DNA of 64,000 nucleotides from Brachynemurus nebulosus (lineage: Eukaryota; Arthropoda; Insecta; Neuroptera; Myrmeleontidae), in NCBI GenBank assembly GCA_035578155.1, contig JAPWDM010000035.1:2233001-2297000 (forward strand). Direction: 5' to 3'. Position numbers and translations under genes: made by a program. The notes under the pieces were generated by a model that was not told where the DNA came from, did no database searches, and saw nothing but the letters and a program-made list of their open reading frames with translations. Below, piece by piece: positions 55,265-64,000 of this stretch. The stretch's first letter is position 1. Each line of letters starts with the position of its first letter.

Positions 55265-56460
55265 CTATGCCTTTTAATAGCACAAAAATTCCAGTTGCAT
55301 ACAGCAAAACAGCTGACGAATTAAAATTTCACATGTTGCTGTATCGCATATGTAAATCTCATATGTGTACATACATACATGTGACTTGTCGTAATTTTTA
55401 TACACGAGTATAATACCAATTGAAAAATTTGCTTGTGAAAAATAGGAAAATCTTCTTCCTCAGCAATTGAAAATTCTATTAATATTAGAAAATTTATTTC
55501 CGGTAATAGTATTGTTAGATACTAGAACAACTGAAAACTTTTAAAACAAAAATTTTGTTCTATTTGAAAACCATAGTTTTTGTTTGTTTTCGCGCGAATT
55601 GTGTACAAAGCGAAATTTCTTAGACTGTTTTTATGAATTTTCAAAGTTAATTTTCATTTTTAGCTATATTTTAGTCATTAATATTTAGTTTTTGTCTTAA
55701 TTATAATATTTAAAATTAGTGAATTAAGAAAAAATTTGTGTTTTTTTGTGTGTGATTTTTGTTTTGTTTTCGTTTTGTTTTATTAGAAAATCATAGTTTT
55801 TGATTGTTTGTGTGTGCGGTTTTTGATTGTTTTATTCACAGTTTTGTTTTATTTGAAAACTACAGGTAAGCTGAAAAAAACACCTTTAATTCCTTTTTAG
55901 TATTAATTTTAACACTTGCTAGAAATTTTTAGCTATTACCGCCATTTTTAGCGTAACCGACAAATATCAAATTTTATAGGAGAAGGATTTTTTAAATATT
56001 TGTATGGCGCTTGCGATATTTCTGCTGTCTTAATTTTATTACGCCTGAGCGTATTATTCCTATTATTTTGTTAACCTTACGATAAAGATGGTTATTGTCG
56101 GTTACGCTAAAATGTGAAAATGTGTTGTATTAACGATAAACTAAGCAGTTGCTATAATTCGTTAATTAACGAATTTTTGAGAAGAACGTTAACACTGCTT
56201 GGCCCGTTATGGTTTAAAATGTTACATGCAATAAAAATCTCAGTTACGATAAAAGTGTCGCTTACGATAAATCGGCGGTAAAGGCTCGATATTGCCGTTT
56301 TTTCAATAACATTTTTCTTTGCAAATACTTTGCTATTATTAATAAATTTTCTGGATTTCTTTAAGTATATTATTTATTCAGAATATAGGTGAATAAATAA
56401 AAATTTTTAGGAAATTTTTACATTATGCACTAGGGCTCATATTGCTAGCCGATATTATCA
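55265..56460. other. AT-rich region with short repeats and a splice-donor-like site
   Basis: Three diverged units with TTTGAAAACCATAGTTTTTG lie at 55560-55860 and end in CTACAGGTAAGC, a strong 5' splice-donor sequence at about 55865. No upstream TATA box in good position and no coding frame was found, so an exon is possible but not called. Confidence 0.35.
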
Positions 56461-56463
56461 CAT

Positions 56464-56980
56464 GATAATAAACATATTGACCGACACATGTCACAAAATT
56501 TTTTTCAAAAAGTGGTATTTTTACGAAATTTAATTAGGGTACACACTAAATGAATATTGGTAGGTAGTATTATTTTTGATAATAAACATATTGACCGAAA
56601 CATGTCACAAAATTTTTTCAAAAAGTGGTATTTTTACGAAATTTAATTAGGGTACACACTAAATGAATATTGGTAGGTAGTATTATTTTTGATAATAAAC
56701 ATATTGACCGAAACATGTCACAAAATTTTTTTCAAAAAGTGGTATTTTTACGAAATTTAATTAGGGTACACACTAAAATGAATATTGATAGGTAGTATTA
56801 TTTTTGATAATAAACATATTGACCGAAACATGTCACAAATTTTTTTCAAAAAGTGGTATTTTTACGAAATTTAATTAGGGTGCACACTAAATGAATATTG
56901 GTAGGTAGTATTATTTTTGATAATCAACATACATTTACCGAAACATATCACAAAATTTTCTTAAAAAATTTTTCACTAAA
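56464..56980 (+). repeat. Tandem satellite, 114-bp unit, about 4.5 copies
   Basis: Units start with GATAATAAACATATTGACCG at 56464, 56578, 56691, 56806 and (diverged) 56919. They contain GTGGTATTTTTACGAAATTT and GGGTACACACTAAATGAATA. The first three are nearly identical; the last is decayed. It lies about 470 bp upstream of the zinc-finger pseudogene promoter. Confidence 0.9.
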
Positions 56981-57449
56981 ATGTCGGAAAACGACATTTT
57001 ATATTACACGAGCTAATGATATCCCAACTAAGGGTGGAAATGATTCCAGACTACAATAATTCTAGTTTAAACAATTTTCTTTTACAATTTTTAGAATTTA
57101 CAGGATGGGCTAGGAGAATTCCGTGAATAAAATGTAAAATATTTTTTTCGCTCAAATTTAACCACGTTTTGTGAATATTTGAAAATATAATTTTATTTTT
57201 AAAAGTTATAATAATATCTACAAGAAAGATTTTTTGGAATGCAAAAGATTAACCTTGAAAATAGCTTACTCAGCACATTCCGCACATTTTTTACATATGA
57301 AATCGTCGCCGCTTTTGAAATGCAACATGTTTGCACAAGTAAATGTATACATTGTGTATGCTAATGCAGTAAAATTATTGCATCACATTGTGCAATCAAG
57401 CTTGTTGTAACTTGCTAACATCTGTATGACGTCATAAATGAAAAAAGGA

Positions 57450-57482
57450 TATAAATACGCGTAATAAACGGTTTTAAAACCA
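57450..57482 (+). promoter_or_regulatory. TATA box of the zinc-finger/polymerase-type gene
   Basis: TATAAATA at 57450-57457; a start near CCATTACG (about 57480) would fit the spacing. The initiator is weaker than in the other three cassettes. TGACGTCA, a CRE-like palindrome, stands at 57427-57434. Confidence 0.55.
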
Positions 57483-57611
57483 TTACGTCTTCTGATTTCA
57501 TAAAGTACAGTGTGCTTCGTGTTATCATATCGTATTTTGCGAATTTTTAAAGTTAGCTTTTTATTTCAAAGTTTAATTTCATAAATTTTATTACATTTTT
57601 TTTCAATATTG

Positions 57612-57713
57612 GTGAGTAAGAAACATTTAATAATAATTTCTATTTTGAAATTATTATTACTAATTTTTGTATGCAACAACTTAAAACTAAAACAATATTT
57701 TTTGTGAATTTAG
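57612..57713 (+). other. Predicted 5' UTR intron (102 bp)
   Basis: Donor G/GTGAGTAAG at 57612 and acceptor TTTTTTGTGAATTTAG ending at 57713. Splicing would place the ATG at 57719 five bases into the second exon and remove the upstream in-frame ATG at 57671. Predicted from consensus only. Confidence 0.5.
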
Positions 57714-57718
57714 AAAAA

Positions 57719-58628
57719 ATGGCGTTGTTCAAGTGTGAAATGTGCCCAACAGGATTCAACCGTCGAGACAACTTAGCGCGGCATATGAAGACGAAACATG
57801 GCGACAATGGCTCATCTTTAAAATGCGGTCGGTGTGGGGTCATGTTTACGAGAATGGATAATTTACGACAACATCTGAAGAAATTCCATTCAACGGCTGT
57901 ATTGTGCGATTACTGCGGCGAATATGTTGAAGGTGATCTGGAGCAGCATATGGCTAATAAACATGGACAACCCACAACCAGCGTTGTACGTGATCATGAG
58001 CAGCCCTCAACCAGCAGCGGTCCTATTTCGAGGAAGCGCGCTACCGGTGAACAAAATGGCAGTCCATCTAAAAAACCAAAGGCGGATCGGGGGTACCAGA
58101 CGTTGCGAAGTATGCGTTGCGGATATACCGATTTCAACATTCAATGGGCATTTACGCAGTGCGGCCCACAAAAATAAATTATGTCGCGGTACCGGAAACG
58201 TAAATGTGGAAACGATTAACAGCGCATTCAAAACCAGAATAATCAGCTACCGAGTGAAGAGTTCCGAGTACTTCCAGTCCATTGAAGAATTTTTGGATGA
58301 AGTTAAGGAAAATGTGCTCCAGCTGCTGCGAATGGAACTGGTGAAGAATACATCATTTAAAACAAATTTTGAATTGTTTGGATTATATGCAAAATTCGAC
58401 AAGGACGATAATTTACTGCTGGATTTGAAGTCGTTCAACACCAGAAATGTTCCTGTTTGCGAATCCACCAATATGGAGGAAATTTATCAAAACATGGCGT
58501 CGACTGTAGTGCGCAAGAGCGAAGAATTCCAGGAACGAGACAGCGGCTGGTCGCTTTTGGAAGTCCGACATTTGGAAGTCAACATAAATAAATATAATCC
58601 ACTTCGGGTTTTTTATAAAACCTCATAA
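57719..58628 (+). pseudogene. C2H2 zinc-finger virus-like protein, N-terminal part, frameshifted and truncated
   Basis: From ATG 57719 there are three zinc fingers: C6-C9-H22-H27, C36-C39-H52-H57 and C63-C66-H77-H82. A polar linker with QPSTSSG and the basic stretch KKPKADR follows. A run of five G near 58090 shifts the frame: a fourth finger (CEVC to AAH) and about 150 further residues continue in the next frame to 58628. That second part contains TRIISYRVKS, FELFGLYAKF, LKSFNTRNVP, EFQERDSGW and VNINKYNPLR. I know this order as the conserved N-terminal region of long arthropod zinc-finger proteins whose C-terminal half is a viral type-B DNA-polymerase-like domain. Here a second shift right after NPLR and loss of homology by about 58700 remove that domain. 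It belongs to old virus-like DNA and cannot make the complete protein. Confidence 0.72.
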
Positions 58629-58756
58629 TCCTTCTCATAGTACTAGTGCCATCGGTCATACTCGTATATTCCCAATAAGTTAACCGTTGCTATTTACACC
58701 AGACACCAAAAGGCATCAACTAAAATGACACCAAAAAAAATACACCAAATGACACC

Positions 58757-59625
58757 AAAGAGTCACTCCCAAAATGAGTCACTCCCAAAAAAGAGTCACT
58801 CCCAAAAAAAGAATCACCCCAAAAAAGAGTCACTCCTAAAAAAGAGTCACTCCAAAAAAGAGTCACTCCCAAAAAAAGAGTCACTCCCAAAAAAAAAAAA
58901 GAGTCACTCCAAAAAAAAAGAGTCACTCCCAAAAAAGAGTCACTCCCAAAAAAAAAGAGTCACTCCTAAAAAAAAAGAGTCACTCCCAAAAAAAGAGTCA
59001 CTCCCAAAAAAGTCACTCCCGAAAACAGAGTCACTCCAAAAAAGAGTCACTCCAAAAAAAGAGTCACTCCCAAAAAGAGAGTCACTCCAAAAAGAGTCAC
59101 TCCCAAAAAAGAGTCACTCCCAAAAAAAAAAAAAGAGTCACTCCTAAAAAAAAAGTCACTCCCAAAAAAAGAGTCACTCCTAAAAAAAAAGAGTCACTCC
59201 CAAAAAAAGAGTCACTCCCAAAAAAGTCACTCCCGAAAACAGAGTCACTCCAAAAAAGAGTCACTCCAAAAAAGAGTCACTCCAAAAAAAGAGTCACTCC
59301 CAAAAAGAGAGTCACTCCAAAAAGAGTCACTCCCAAAAAAGAGTCACTCCCAAAAAAAAAAAAAGAGTCACTCCTAAAAAAAAAGAGTCACTCCCAAAAA
59401 AAGAGTCACTCCCAAAAAAAAAGAGTCACTCCCGAAAAAAGAGTCACTCCAAAAAAAAAGAGTCACTCCTAAAAAAGAGTCACTCCCAAAAAAGAGTCAC
59501 TCCCAAAAAAGAGTCACTCCCAAAAAAGAGTCACTCCCAAAAAAAGAGTCACTCCCAAAAAAAGAGTCACTCCAAAAAAGAGTCACTCCTAAAAAAGAGT
59601 CACTCCCAAAAACAGAATCACTCCA
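58757..59625 (+). repeat. GAGTCACTC(C/T)A(n) minisatellite, about 45-50 units
   Basis: Units of about 15-22 bp contain GAGTCACTCC or GAGTCACTCCC followed by 5-12 A; length varies only in the A-run and one C/T. The core GAGTCACTC is an odd palindrome resembling AP-1/GCN4 half-sites. A block at 59008-59148 is repeated at about 59221-59380, a higher-order period near 213 bp. The array ends at CACTCCATAG, five bases before the TATA box at 59630. The Lys/Ser-rich open frames in it are artefacts. Confidence 0.9.
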
Positions 59626-59629
59626 TAGG

Positions 59630-59664
59630 TATATAAGGCTCAACCCGCGGAATCTTTAGTCAGT
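59630..59664 (+). promoter_or_regulatory. TATA box and initiator of the 59.7-kb gene
   Basis: TATATAAG at 59630-59637 and GTCAGTCG around 59659-59666, with predicted start A 59662, 32 bp after the first T. A second TTCAGTTCAG follows at 59669. The leader to the ATG is about 56 nt and lacks an ATG. Confidence 0.72.
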
Positions 59665-59717
59665 CGAGTTCAGTTCAGCTATTCGTAAACACGTTGCAAT
59701 CGTAATACTGTTAAGCT

Positions 59718-60869
59718 ATGCATAGTTGTGAATTTTGTGGTAAGAAATTTTCGCGGAAGTTTAATCTCTCGCGTCATTTAAGAACTAAACATAATTCGTC
59801 TGAGAATGATAAAAAAAATGATGAAAATGGAATAAGTCAATTTGAAAATTCCACGAATCGGTCAGTAAATAATGGGACATACGTGAACAGAGCGGAGAAG
59901 AGGAGACTTTCAATACAAAATGAATCGTCAAAATCGAATGATGAAGATGATGATGATGGTGAAACCAATTATAGCTTTGAAGCAAGAAATGAAGAAAAGG
60001 AAGATAAAGCACCAGTATTTCAAAATCAGCAGGAAGATGATACAGATCTATCTACAAGAAACTTGAATACTTTTAATCAAAGTATGATGGCTGCAGCAGA
60101 AGCAATCAGACGTAAATTCCACGCTTTAAAAAACTCGCATAATATTCTACAATCGGCGAATGATGAAGATAATCGATCTGATGAACAAAAGCATTTACCA
60201 TCGCCTGATAACTACAAAGAAACAAGTTTTACTCCAAAGATGGCTGGTCTCTTACAAACTGCTCTAGACATATTAATGGTCAAAGAGCTTCAGAACGCAT
60301 GCGCAAAGGATGAAGAGCAAGAAAATAAAAATTCAGGAGAAAAGGAACAACCTTCGACATCTAACTCAACAACTGGCGGAGCTAAACGTTTCAAATATGA
60401 TGATGAAAATGCTAGCCTTCATAATGGCCATTCGAAACCTGTTGATGAAGAAGAAGAATATTTTGATGACCCGAACCATTTAGTTGATGAACTAAGAAGT
60501 TTAGCGACTCAGACGCAAATTGGAGAAGAAATGGTTAATACTGTGTGCAATTTAATGGAAAGGAGTCATATTATAAATCCCAGCTTCGCGGATTATATCG
60601 AAAACGAGAAAAAACGAAGTCATTTTAATAATTTAAAGGAAAGTGACATTGGAAAGCGGATTATCTCAATAACTAGGGAATTGGAAAAGCATGATATTAT
60701 TGAGCCAGTGTTAAAGTATATATCAAATGATGAAAAAACATCTGCTAGCGATAGCGAAGATACTGCGAGCGAAGGAGAAGCTGATGATGACGAGAATACA
60801 GTCGCCAACGATGGTGATGAAAAAATTTCGGGTGAAGGGTTATACTTAAGGCCCTATAGGAGATATTAA
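59718..60869 (+). CDS. One-finger acidic virus-like protein, intact
   Basis: The 383-aa uninterrupted frame starts at ATG 59718, the first ATG after the promoter. Residues 4-25 form one C2H2 finger (C4, C7, H20, H25). Residues 26-120 are polar and acidic with EDDDDGE and basic AEKRRLS. A more ordered block with MMAAAEAIRRKFHALKN and MAGLLQTALDILMVKELQ spans about 122-195. Next come a basic AKRFKYDDE patch, an acidic EEEEYFDD patch, then a helical region (LVDELRSLATQ, EEMVNTVCNLMER, FADYIENEKKR). The last 45 residues are again acidic and the protein ends GEGLYLRPYRRY. I associate GLYL-x-PY endings with virus-like or Polinton-like arthropod proteins, possibly virion or DNA-associated. The exact role is unknown. 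No membrane segment. The intact frame in decaying surroundings argues for recent arrival or selection. Confidence 0.65.
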   Translation: MHSCEFCGKKFSRKFNLSRHLRTKHNSSENDKKNDENGISQFENSTNRSVNNGTYVNRAEKRRLSIQNESSKSNDEDDDDGETNYSFEARNEEKEDKAPVFQNQQEDDTDLSTRNLNTFNQSMMAAAEAIRRKFHALKNSHNILQSANDEDNRSDEQKHLPSPDNYKETSFTPKMAGLLQTALDILMVKELQNACAKDEEQENKNSGEKEQPSTSNSTTGGAKRFKYDDENASLHNGHSKPVDEEEEYFDDPNHLVDELRSLATQTQIGEEMVNTVCNLMERSHIINPSFADYIENEKKRSHFNNLKESDIGKRIISITRELEKHDIIEPVLKYISNDEKTSASDSEDTASEGEADDDENTVANDGDEKISGEGLYLRPYRRY

Positions 60870-63190
60870 AATAAGCTATCGGCATTTAATAAGTTGTTAA
60901 AAAAAAATCTTTGTAACTTTTCCAATAGCTATATGTTAATTATTTTAAAATTATGTGAGTGTTATTATTTCTTACATACCACAGTCCTTAAGCAATTTTA
61001 GTAATTCGTTAAAAAAGATCACCGAAATGATTGTTCTTACAACGAACTATGTAATGTGTATTTTCTAAGCTATTAAAATAGGTAATGTTTTTGCTTGCCC
61101 CTGAATATAGGCAATTAAATCGCATTGTCCTATTAACATTCTGGTGCGATAGAACATATGTGTAAACTATGTAATTCTTGCTAATAAGTATTTACCCATG
61201 TTATTAATGATTTGCTCATTTGAAGTATCGTTTGCACAGTAATGATCTAAAACTGCTGTGCAGGAAAGGGTTAATTAATTGAATGCAGCTTAACTCCGGA
61301 AAAAAAAATAAAATTTCGTAATCCAAAATTAAAGTTTTCATCCGCTTTTAAAAATTATGAGAGTTATTTACTGTCCACCCTATATATACGCATTTATTCT
61401 TATGATATAAAACTACATTTTCAATTCGTTTGCTTAGAAATATTTGTCTGTGACTGATAATTTTTAGGTGTTTTTACAAAATTAAACTGCAAAAAAATAG
61501 TTTAAATGTATTTCACTGTCTATAAAATCATAAATTTTTTTTCTCTATCATCAATAAATTAACAAACAAAAAATACTTATTCAATACCTACCTAGCTTGC
61601 TATAACTATTGTTTATGGTAGAAAATATTGCGGGGAATATATAAACATAATAAGTTTCAGCGAAGTAAGAACATACAAATTTAACATGGGAAAAAATTGT
61701 TGAGATCAGAGCATGCTTGTCCTTTATGGGTATCGTTTTATATAGGCATCGATAGTTACTAAAATTTTCTTTAATTGCAAAAAAGGTAAATTTGAAAACA
61801 AAACAATAGGTGCCTAATTTTCTACTAAGCAGTACTATTTGTTAATAAATATTTCAACATTAGATTAATATTTATTTATAGTTATCTTAATAAAATTACT
61901 GCTATTGTCTTTTATTGACTTCTGAATATTATTTTGACGCGATATTATTTAAAATTTTGCTAAATTTTTTAATAAATAAAACACATTTTTATAAATTATA
62001 ATAATATACAATATATTGGAGTATGATAATATGAGAAAAAAAACGCTTATTTAGCATTGATAAAATAATTTCGTATTTAAGATGAATTGCTATTACTACC
62101 GTTATTTACAAAAACTAGAGGTCATTTAATACCTATAGATATATTTAACTAATTTTTTAACAATAGCAAGTAATAATTTTTTGATAAAAATAGCTATAAA
62201 TTTTTTTAGATAAGTTATAAAATATTAAAAGGAAAATTTTCTTAAAATATATGGAACATTGTGCTATTAATTTAAGACTAAAAAAATATTATGAGGAGAA
62301 ATTAATGTTTCAAAACTGTTTTAAATTCTTGATATTACATATTCAGTTTTAAAAAATATTAAGAAATATGATTTTTTACAATATATTGATATTGTAAAAT
62401 ATATGTTTTTTAACGGTGTAGAAACCCATACTTTTAACAGAGTACTGTATATATGCGAAATATTATATTACTATATATATTTTAAAAAATTCGTTTTTAT
62501 TTAATTGTTGATGACCAAATATTTTTACATTAAATGAGTAAATTCTTATGTATTTTATAACATGATATCGCGTGATTACAGTTATAATAAAGTAATCATG
62601 AGTATTTATAAGTTATATATTTAAAAGAAAAATACACACTTAGATATTTATAACGTAAGTATGTAACAATTTTAGCTGATTTAGTTGATTAAAGATTTAG
62701 CTGATTAAATAACATCAAAGAATATGCACACAGATTTAAAAAAAAAAAATGTACAGAGTGATACATTTTTGTAAAATTTACGAGTATATATGGTGTACCA
62801 TAATTGTAAATGGAATTTTTATATATACATCAAGTTTAAGGTATAATATCAAAAATTAGTTTGATTTCTTTTTAGGGGATCGGTGTAAATCAAAAGATCG
62901 GTTTTTTTCTTTAAATTTATTTTATTAAGTATAGTTTTAAACAAAAATAGGTACACAATGATCACTTTTTTAACTTGTAAAATTTATAATTATATTAAAA
63001 ATTTGTGCATATGCAAGAAAGTGTTCTGTGAGGAATCAAAGATCACCAATTGGTCGACTTGTGTATTAAAATAGTAAAAAATTATTCAACAAACACCATT
63101 GAATTTATAGAGGTGGTTTGTAGACTTTTCAAGTTCAATTATAGACGAAATATTGGAAATATTGAAATATCGGAATATTTCTGTTGTATG
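60870..63190. other. 2.3-kb AT-rich region without genes
   Basis: All six frames are dense with stops. AATAAAATTTCG at about 61308 could serve the preceding gene only if its 3' UTR were long. No repeat arrays or inverted repeats with sharp ends were seen. Short words of the TTTTAAAAAATAT type recur by composition. Confidence 0.5.
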
Positions 63191-63199
63191 TAATTTACG

Positions 63200-63334
63200 G
63201 ATCATTACATCAATCTTCTTCAATGTTCTAACGCAGAATTAAGAGAACTAAGTAAAGCGAAGCGTCGAGAGGAAATTATTAAACAACTCGTTGAAAACTC
63301 TGAAATACCAACAATTCTACGATAAACTAATGAG
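63200..63334 (+). pseudogene. Coding remnant, family unknown
   Basis: A plus-strand frame reads INLLQCSNAELRELSKAKR and EEIIKQLVENSEIPTILR before TAA. It is helix-forming and charged, unlike the surrounding AT-rich sequence, but has no ATG. It is probably the end or a piece of a gene that has been interrupted; the tRNA-like segment follows 27 bp later. Confidence 0.35.
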
Positions 63335-63360
63335 CGGCGTAGTAATGTAGATGACGAATC

Positions 63361-63432
63361 TCCCCCGGTTGGTTTCGAACTCACAATCTACCAAATAAGA
63401 GCGGAGTTGCTAACCACTACACCAACTCGGGG
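63361..63432 (-). other. tRNA-like segment (tRNA-derived SINE or tRNA pseudogene)
   Basis: On the minus strand the 72 nt contain an A-box-like TGGTGTAGTGGTTAGC and a B-box-like GAGTTCGAAACC. A D-stem GTTG/CAAC and a partial acceptor pairing CCCC/GGGG can form. The anticodon and T stems pair poorly, so it is not a functional tRNA. It could retain an internal RNA polymerase III promoter. Confidence 0.5.
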
Positions 63433-63495
63433 TCGACTAGCTAATTGATTTTACACAATAAAATAACACGATAACGAATCATTGAAAAGTTGACC

Positions 63496-63625
63496 GGTGG
63501 ATATTCGAATTGAATTTAAAACGTTGAAGGAGGTGCCGGAGAATACATCAGCATTCTGTCTTCTACTACATGACCGTGTGGTTCAATATAATCCATTGAC
63601 GAATATTGTTACAAAAAATGTATAA
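63496..63625 (+). pseudogene. C-terminal coding remnant upstream of the last cassette
   Basis: An open stretch of 42 codons contains IRIEFKTLKEVPENTSAF and LLHDRVVQYNPLTNIV and ends at TAA 63623-63625. There is a stop (TGA) immediately upstream and no ATG. It looks like the end of a longer protein gene, whose identity I cannot give. Its stop codon lies inside the TATA box of the next gene. Confidence 0.4.
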
Positions 63626-63656
63626 AAGCATCGCAATCCGACTATAAATCAGCCAG
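63621..63656 (+). promoter_or_regulatory. TATA box and initiator of the last gene
   Basis: TATAAAAG at 63621-63628 and TCAGCCAGT at 63649-63657, with predicted start A 63651, 30 bp after the first T. The leader to ATG 63678 is only about 27 nt. Confidence 0.72.
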
Positions 63657-63677
63657 TTTCGCTCTAGGCAACGCACA

Positions 63678-64000
63678 ATGAAGACCGACGCAGCAATTGT
63701 TGACTTCCAAGGATTTCCAAATTCAACAAATGGGAAATTCTACATAAAGGAATTAGCTCTGTTGAAATTCGATTCTTCCGAAGAAAATTGTGGTGAAGAT
63801 TATATACTACAACACTATATTTTCAAATCACCAATACCGTTTTGCGGATTAAGTGAAAAAGATCAACGCACAGCTCGCTGGTTACGGAAAAACCATCATG
63901 GGTTCGCCTGGATGGATGGACATATTGAATACGAGGAACTACAATACATTTTAATAAACAATCTACACGGAACTCGCATCATCTATGCGAAGGGAGAAGA
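63678..64000 (+). CDS. Conserved small virus-like protein, partial (runs off window)
   Basis: From ATG 63678 the frame is open for 107 codons to the window edge. It starts with AAIVDFQGF (residues 5-13), a strand followed by acidic and aromatic residues, then KFYIKELALLKF, the short FKSPIPFCGLSEKDQ and a WLRKNHHGFAWMDGHIEY block (about residues 68-85). LINNLHGTRIIYAKGEE stands at the end. I recognise this order from a family of uncharacterised proteins dispersed in aphid, ant and other arthropod genomes and in virus-like gene sets. The VDFQGF strand and later IIYAKG strand suggest an RNase-H-like or exonuclease-like fold, but a full catalytic acid set is not visible in the part present. Intact as far as it can be seen. 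Confidence 0.6.
   Translation, partial: MKTDAAIVDFQGFPNSTNGKFYIKELALLKFDSSEENCGEDYILQHYIFKSPIPFCGLSEKDQRTARWLRKNHHGFAWMDGHIEYEELQYILINNLHGTRIIYAKGE

Noticed and set aside
58725..59147. 140-aa Lys/Ser/His-rich open frame and its minus-strand counterpart (GVTLFW repeats)
   Set aside because: Both are translations of the GAGTCACTC-poly(A) minisatellite; the frame survives because units lack stops, and it changes frame with A-run length.
63361..63432. Functional tRNA gene
   Set aside because: The anticodon and T stems do not pair well and the acceptor stem has mismatches.

Overview
The window reads as nuclear DNA of an arthropod, most likely an insect. It is AT-rich, has long (AT)n and (TTA)n microsatellites, many terminal-inverted-repeat (TIR) elements with clear target-site duplications (TSDs), a mariner, an R4-type non-LTR retrotransposon and TATA/TCAGT-style core promoters. 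The virus-like gene families at the right end are ones I associate mainly with hemipterans and other arthropods; that placement is inference. No conserved host housekeeping gene, rRNA, CRISPR array or bacterial operon is visible.

Layout. 0-2.3 kb: tandem copies of a GC-richer, hairpin-studded element joined by (TTA)n tracts. 2.5-12 kb: diverged repeats, a 90-bp-arm palindrome, small MITEs, a MADF-domain pseudogene and a GIY-YIG-associated retroelement remnant. 12.3-17 kb: two 2.2-kb inverted-repeat elements, the second carrying a small Cys/His-rich ORF. 17-32 kb: a patchwork of one abundant (AT)n-containing TIR family, a mariner nested in a 1.4-kb repeat, a hAT-type element (8-bp TSD) and a pogo-like element containing two palindromes. 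32.9-40.1 kb: a decayed jockey-like reverse-transcriptase fragment, a second copy of the hairpin element, and a near-complete R4-clade retrotransposon (reverse transcriptase plus restriction-like endonuclease) broken by one frameshift in an A9 run; all meet at (TTA/TAA)n tracts. 40-53 kb: more TIR elements and nested foldbacks, with one possible host exon at 45.3 kb.

53.9-64.0 kb is the most interesting part. It holds four short plus-strand transcription units in the same direction, each with its own TATA box. They encode a small protein with no recognised catalytic motif, a multi-C2H2 zinc-finger protein related to the N-terminus of virus-like polymerase proteins (frameshifted and truncated), an intact one-finger acidic protein, and the start of a conserved small protein running off the window. 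A GAGTCACTC minisatellite of about 45-50 units ends five bases before one TATA box, and another TATA box overlaps the stop codon of an upstream coding remnant. The favoured reading is an integrated, partly decayed DNA-virus-like or Polinton-like gene set. The ORF at 15.1 kb appears to be a stray gene of the same kind captured in a DNA transposon.

The second notable item is the element at 0.64-2.27 and 33.9-35.5 kb. It is a chain of stem-loops separated by a repeated ATCACAGAT linker, with one compensatory base-pair change between copies, pointing to a selected RNA structure.
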